A DNA stretch of 64,000 nucleotides from Lunularia cruciata (Eukaryota; Streptophyta; Marchantiopsida; Lunulariales; Lunulariaceae). The stretch covers positions 65,042,944 through 65,106,943 of the forward strand of contig OX419755.1 of the NCBI GenBank assembly GCA_948567375.1, read 5' to 3'. A program made the translations under genes and the position numbers. Positions 61,860-64,000 of the stretch are shown piece by piece; the first letter of the stretch is position 1; every line of letters begins with the position of its first letter. Below the pieces are notes generated by a model. The model worked only from the letters and a program-made list of their open reading frames with translations. It had not been told where the DNA came from and made no database searches.

Positions 61860-63990
61860 ACGGATGCATCGGCAACTATGACCCGGTGGCCAGGTTATGT
61901 AAATGCACTGGCTAAAGGTCCGCACTGTGTTGGTGGCCTGGACCAGGTCGAAAAGCAGTCCCGATGCAGCTGTGACCGGAACCTACGAACTTGTAAGTGT
62001 GTGCTTGTGTAAGTAAGTTATAGAGGACAGACCTTAGTTTCTTTCTGCTTGGTATTCTCTTCCATGCAGTGTCATTGTGCCCTAGGATTAGCTGAGATGG
62101 GTCAGTAAACCGAAAATTTTGGTTCTTTTAACATTCAAGCAGGTTAGATATGCATGCTCTATTGAATAGTTGAGATAGGTGGAATACTCTGTGTATGGAA
62201 CATATATCCATTCTATATGCTAGAGCACCTTTTAACGACCCGAATTTGCAGGTCCTCTTCATGCCACAGATGTGACTCCCGTCTGGATACTCGCTGTCTC
62301 GGATGTGCCTTGATGCACTGAATGATCCAGGTTGAATTACTTGCATGAAAGTTTGTTTGTTGCTATGCGCTGAGTTTCTTGATCGAAGAAAGGGGAGAGA
62401 GGTCTGCGGTCGTCAATTCGGAGTATTGTTCCACAGTGGAACTCTAACCCTAGCTTGCAACTGGAACACAGTAGGGATACCACAGATCCGTCAATTTCAG
62501 GCCTAACGACGGTACACATACTGCATGGGTGAATGTCTATGAAGGATATGGCTCTTACGCTGTTATAAAGCTCCGCAGATGACTGAGAAACTTTCAATAG
62601 AGCACTAAAAATTCTGCAAAACAGCTTCTAACTTTCCAGAACACTGACCCAATTCCACACCAGACTCGAATCTTTCCTTCAGCGCAGCTCCAAGTAATAA
62701 TTCGAATTCCTAACGCAGTTAATCGCCCCGAGATGGCTCTGAACTCCCGTAAGACCAGTCAGACAGAATGCGGGAAATCGATAGAAATTCCTATCAACTA
62801 TACTTATCAAACCATCAACTGAAAATCACGAACGTTCGTGGTATAGATACATCCGACATACCCGTTGGTTTCTTGTAATCGACAGACATTTGGAGACCAT
62901 TTGTCAGGAGACTTTATTTTGGGTATGATGTGGCAACCACGGAGGAATTTACCAATAACGTTGCGTATAGGTTCCCCTTGGAGTTGAGAGTGAAATGCAT
63001 AAGATTTAGTACCTCTCATGCATTTTACCTCTTTGAAGTAAGAAGACAAGGTCCTCGTTACCGTCTGGTTTTCAGCATGTTGAGGTCTTCACTGGTTCCC
63101 ATCTCTCTGACCAATGTTTTCCCGGAAGACTGTCGCTCTCCTGAGATGACCACAAGACGTAAACCGTATCTTCGTAGAGCTACACTTAAAGAGGTCGGAT
63201 AAGCTTTGTCTGCTCCGTGAGAGGTTGACCTTGAAAGAGCACTGGCGTACATTCCAGTCTCTACAACAGCACCAAACTGGCAACCGATCTGCCGCAGTCT
63301 AAATAGACTTCCAAGGAAAGGCAAAGTTTTCTTCGATTCCTAGCAGTGGATACTACATTGAAAGAAAGATTCTGTCCGTGACTATCTGCCCTCAACGAAC
63401 TATATCTAGAAAAGAATTTTTAACATGGCTTTCTAGCACATCTGAAGCCAATTCCCAGTTGCCAAATGGACTTGAACATACTCAAATTCGCTTCCTAAGA
63501 TATTGACAGTGCAGTCAGCAAGTAGTCATAGCGATAATGAGTGACGATGAGAAGCGCGAACAAAAGTAACTGAACACGCCACGATGTGATGGGGTAGGGT
63601 GTTTGCTTCCATCACCCTCCTACTGCACCTGGCAGTGGCTCCCTCCCTCGAAGAATTTCATCTGCACAACCTTTTTGCCTGCCCCGCTTGGGCAAAAAGG
63701 GCGGGCCCTTGATGATACTACGAACCGGCACCTGCAAGTTGTACTCTACCGTTTCTTTAAAGAGAACTCTGAGAGAAATCGGATTGAAAATTTCAGTGGT
63801 GACTGACCTCCCGGCGCAGCCATCTTGCAATCCCATCCCAGAGCAAAACGACATATCTCGTCCATCGAGTAGATAGAAATTGCTCAGGTGTTGTAACATG
63901 AGTGGTCCAATATTATGGAGTGGGTTCAAAATTATCTTATTCAGTCGAGTTGCATATTTGTCGGCGCTTTCCAACTACAAAATTCCTACT
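61860..63990. repeat. direct duplication, copy 2
   Basis: The partner of about 56760-58680, roughly 5.2 kb further on and in the same orientation. Similarity continues to the very end of the window: CGGCGCTTTCCAACTAC near 63963 corresponds to CGGTGCTCTGCTATTCC near 58628. The duplication therefore probably runs past the edge. It has a few insertions relative to copy 1, for example near 62640-62800. No conserved coding frame is seen. Confidence 0.7.
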
Positions 63991-64000
63991 TACTGGTTAA

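Overview
The window looks like nuclear DNA of a land plant, most likely a moss. The genes have short GT-AG introns and plant-type products. The ADF/cofilin gene has no intron, as I recall for the moss Physcomitrium, whereas seed-plant ADF genes usually have one near the start codon. The middle of the window is packed with nested plant Ty3/gypsy elements. The species cannot be named from sequence alone.

Layout. 1-2600: AT-rich DNA with no gene seen. 2.8-6.2 kb (+): nine-exon gene for exosome subunit RRP45, with a U6 snRNA-like sequence in its last intron. 7.7-9.9 kb (-): four-exon gene for ribosomal protein eL13; the two genes converge. 10.5-11.3 kb: relic of a LINE-like reverse transcriptase with a 93-bp tandem duplication. 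12.7-46.9 kb: a nest of LTR retrotransposon fossils. The clearest are a chromodomain element at 40235-46838 (-), with matching LTRs and target duplication, and a second chromodomain element at 30380-36014 (+). The second sits inside an older element (about 24028-39130, -), which also carries an inverted solo LTR. That older element itself splits a still older gypsy relic. 47-49.2 kb: a decayed open region (-) split by a solo LTR. 49.9-51.2 kb: Helitron Rep relic. 53.1-64 kb: gene space again, with ADF (-), a four-exon LEA-2/NHL-like membrane protein gene (-), and a diverged direct duplication of about 2 kb on either side of that gene.

The four host genes are unrelated housekeeping or single-function genes: RNA decay, translation, actin turnover, and a membrane LEA-2-type protein. 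They form no pathway. Exon models for RRP45, eL13 and the LEA-2-like gene were built by hand from homology and GT-AG sites, and all give uninterrupted frames of family-like length. I saw no clear new defence or mobile system. The items most worth a second look are the intronic U6 copy, the 43-bp inverted repeat beside ADF, the 2-kb duplication (which predicts another LEA-2-like gene just past the window), and an unexplained leader region shared by two LTR elements.
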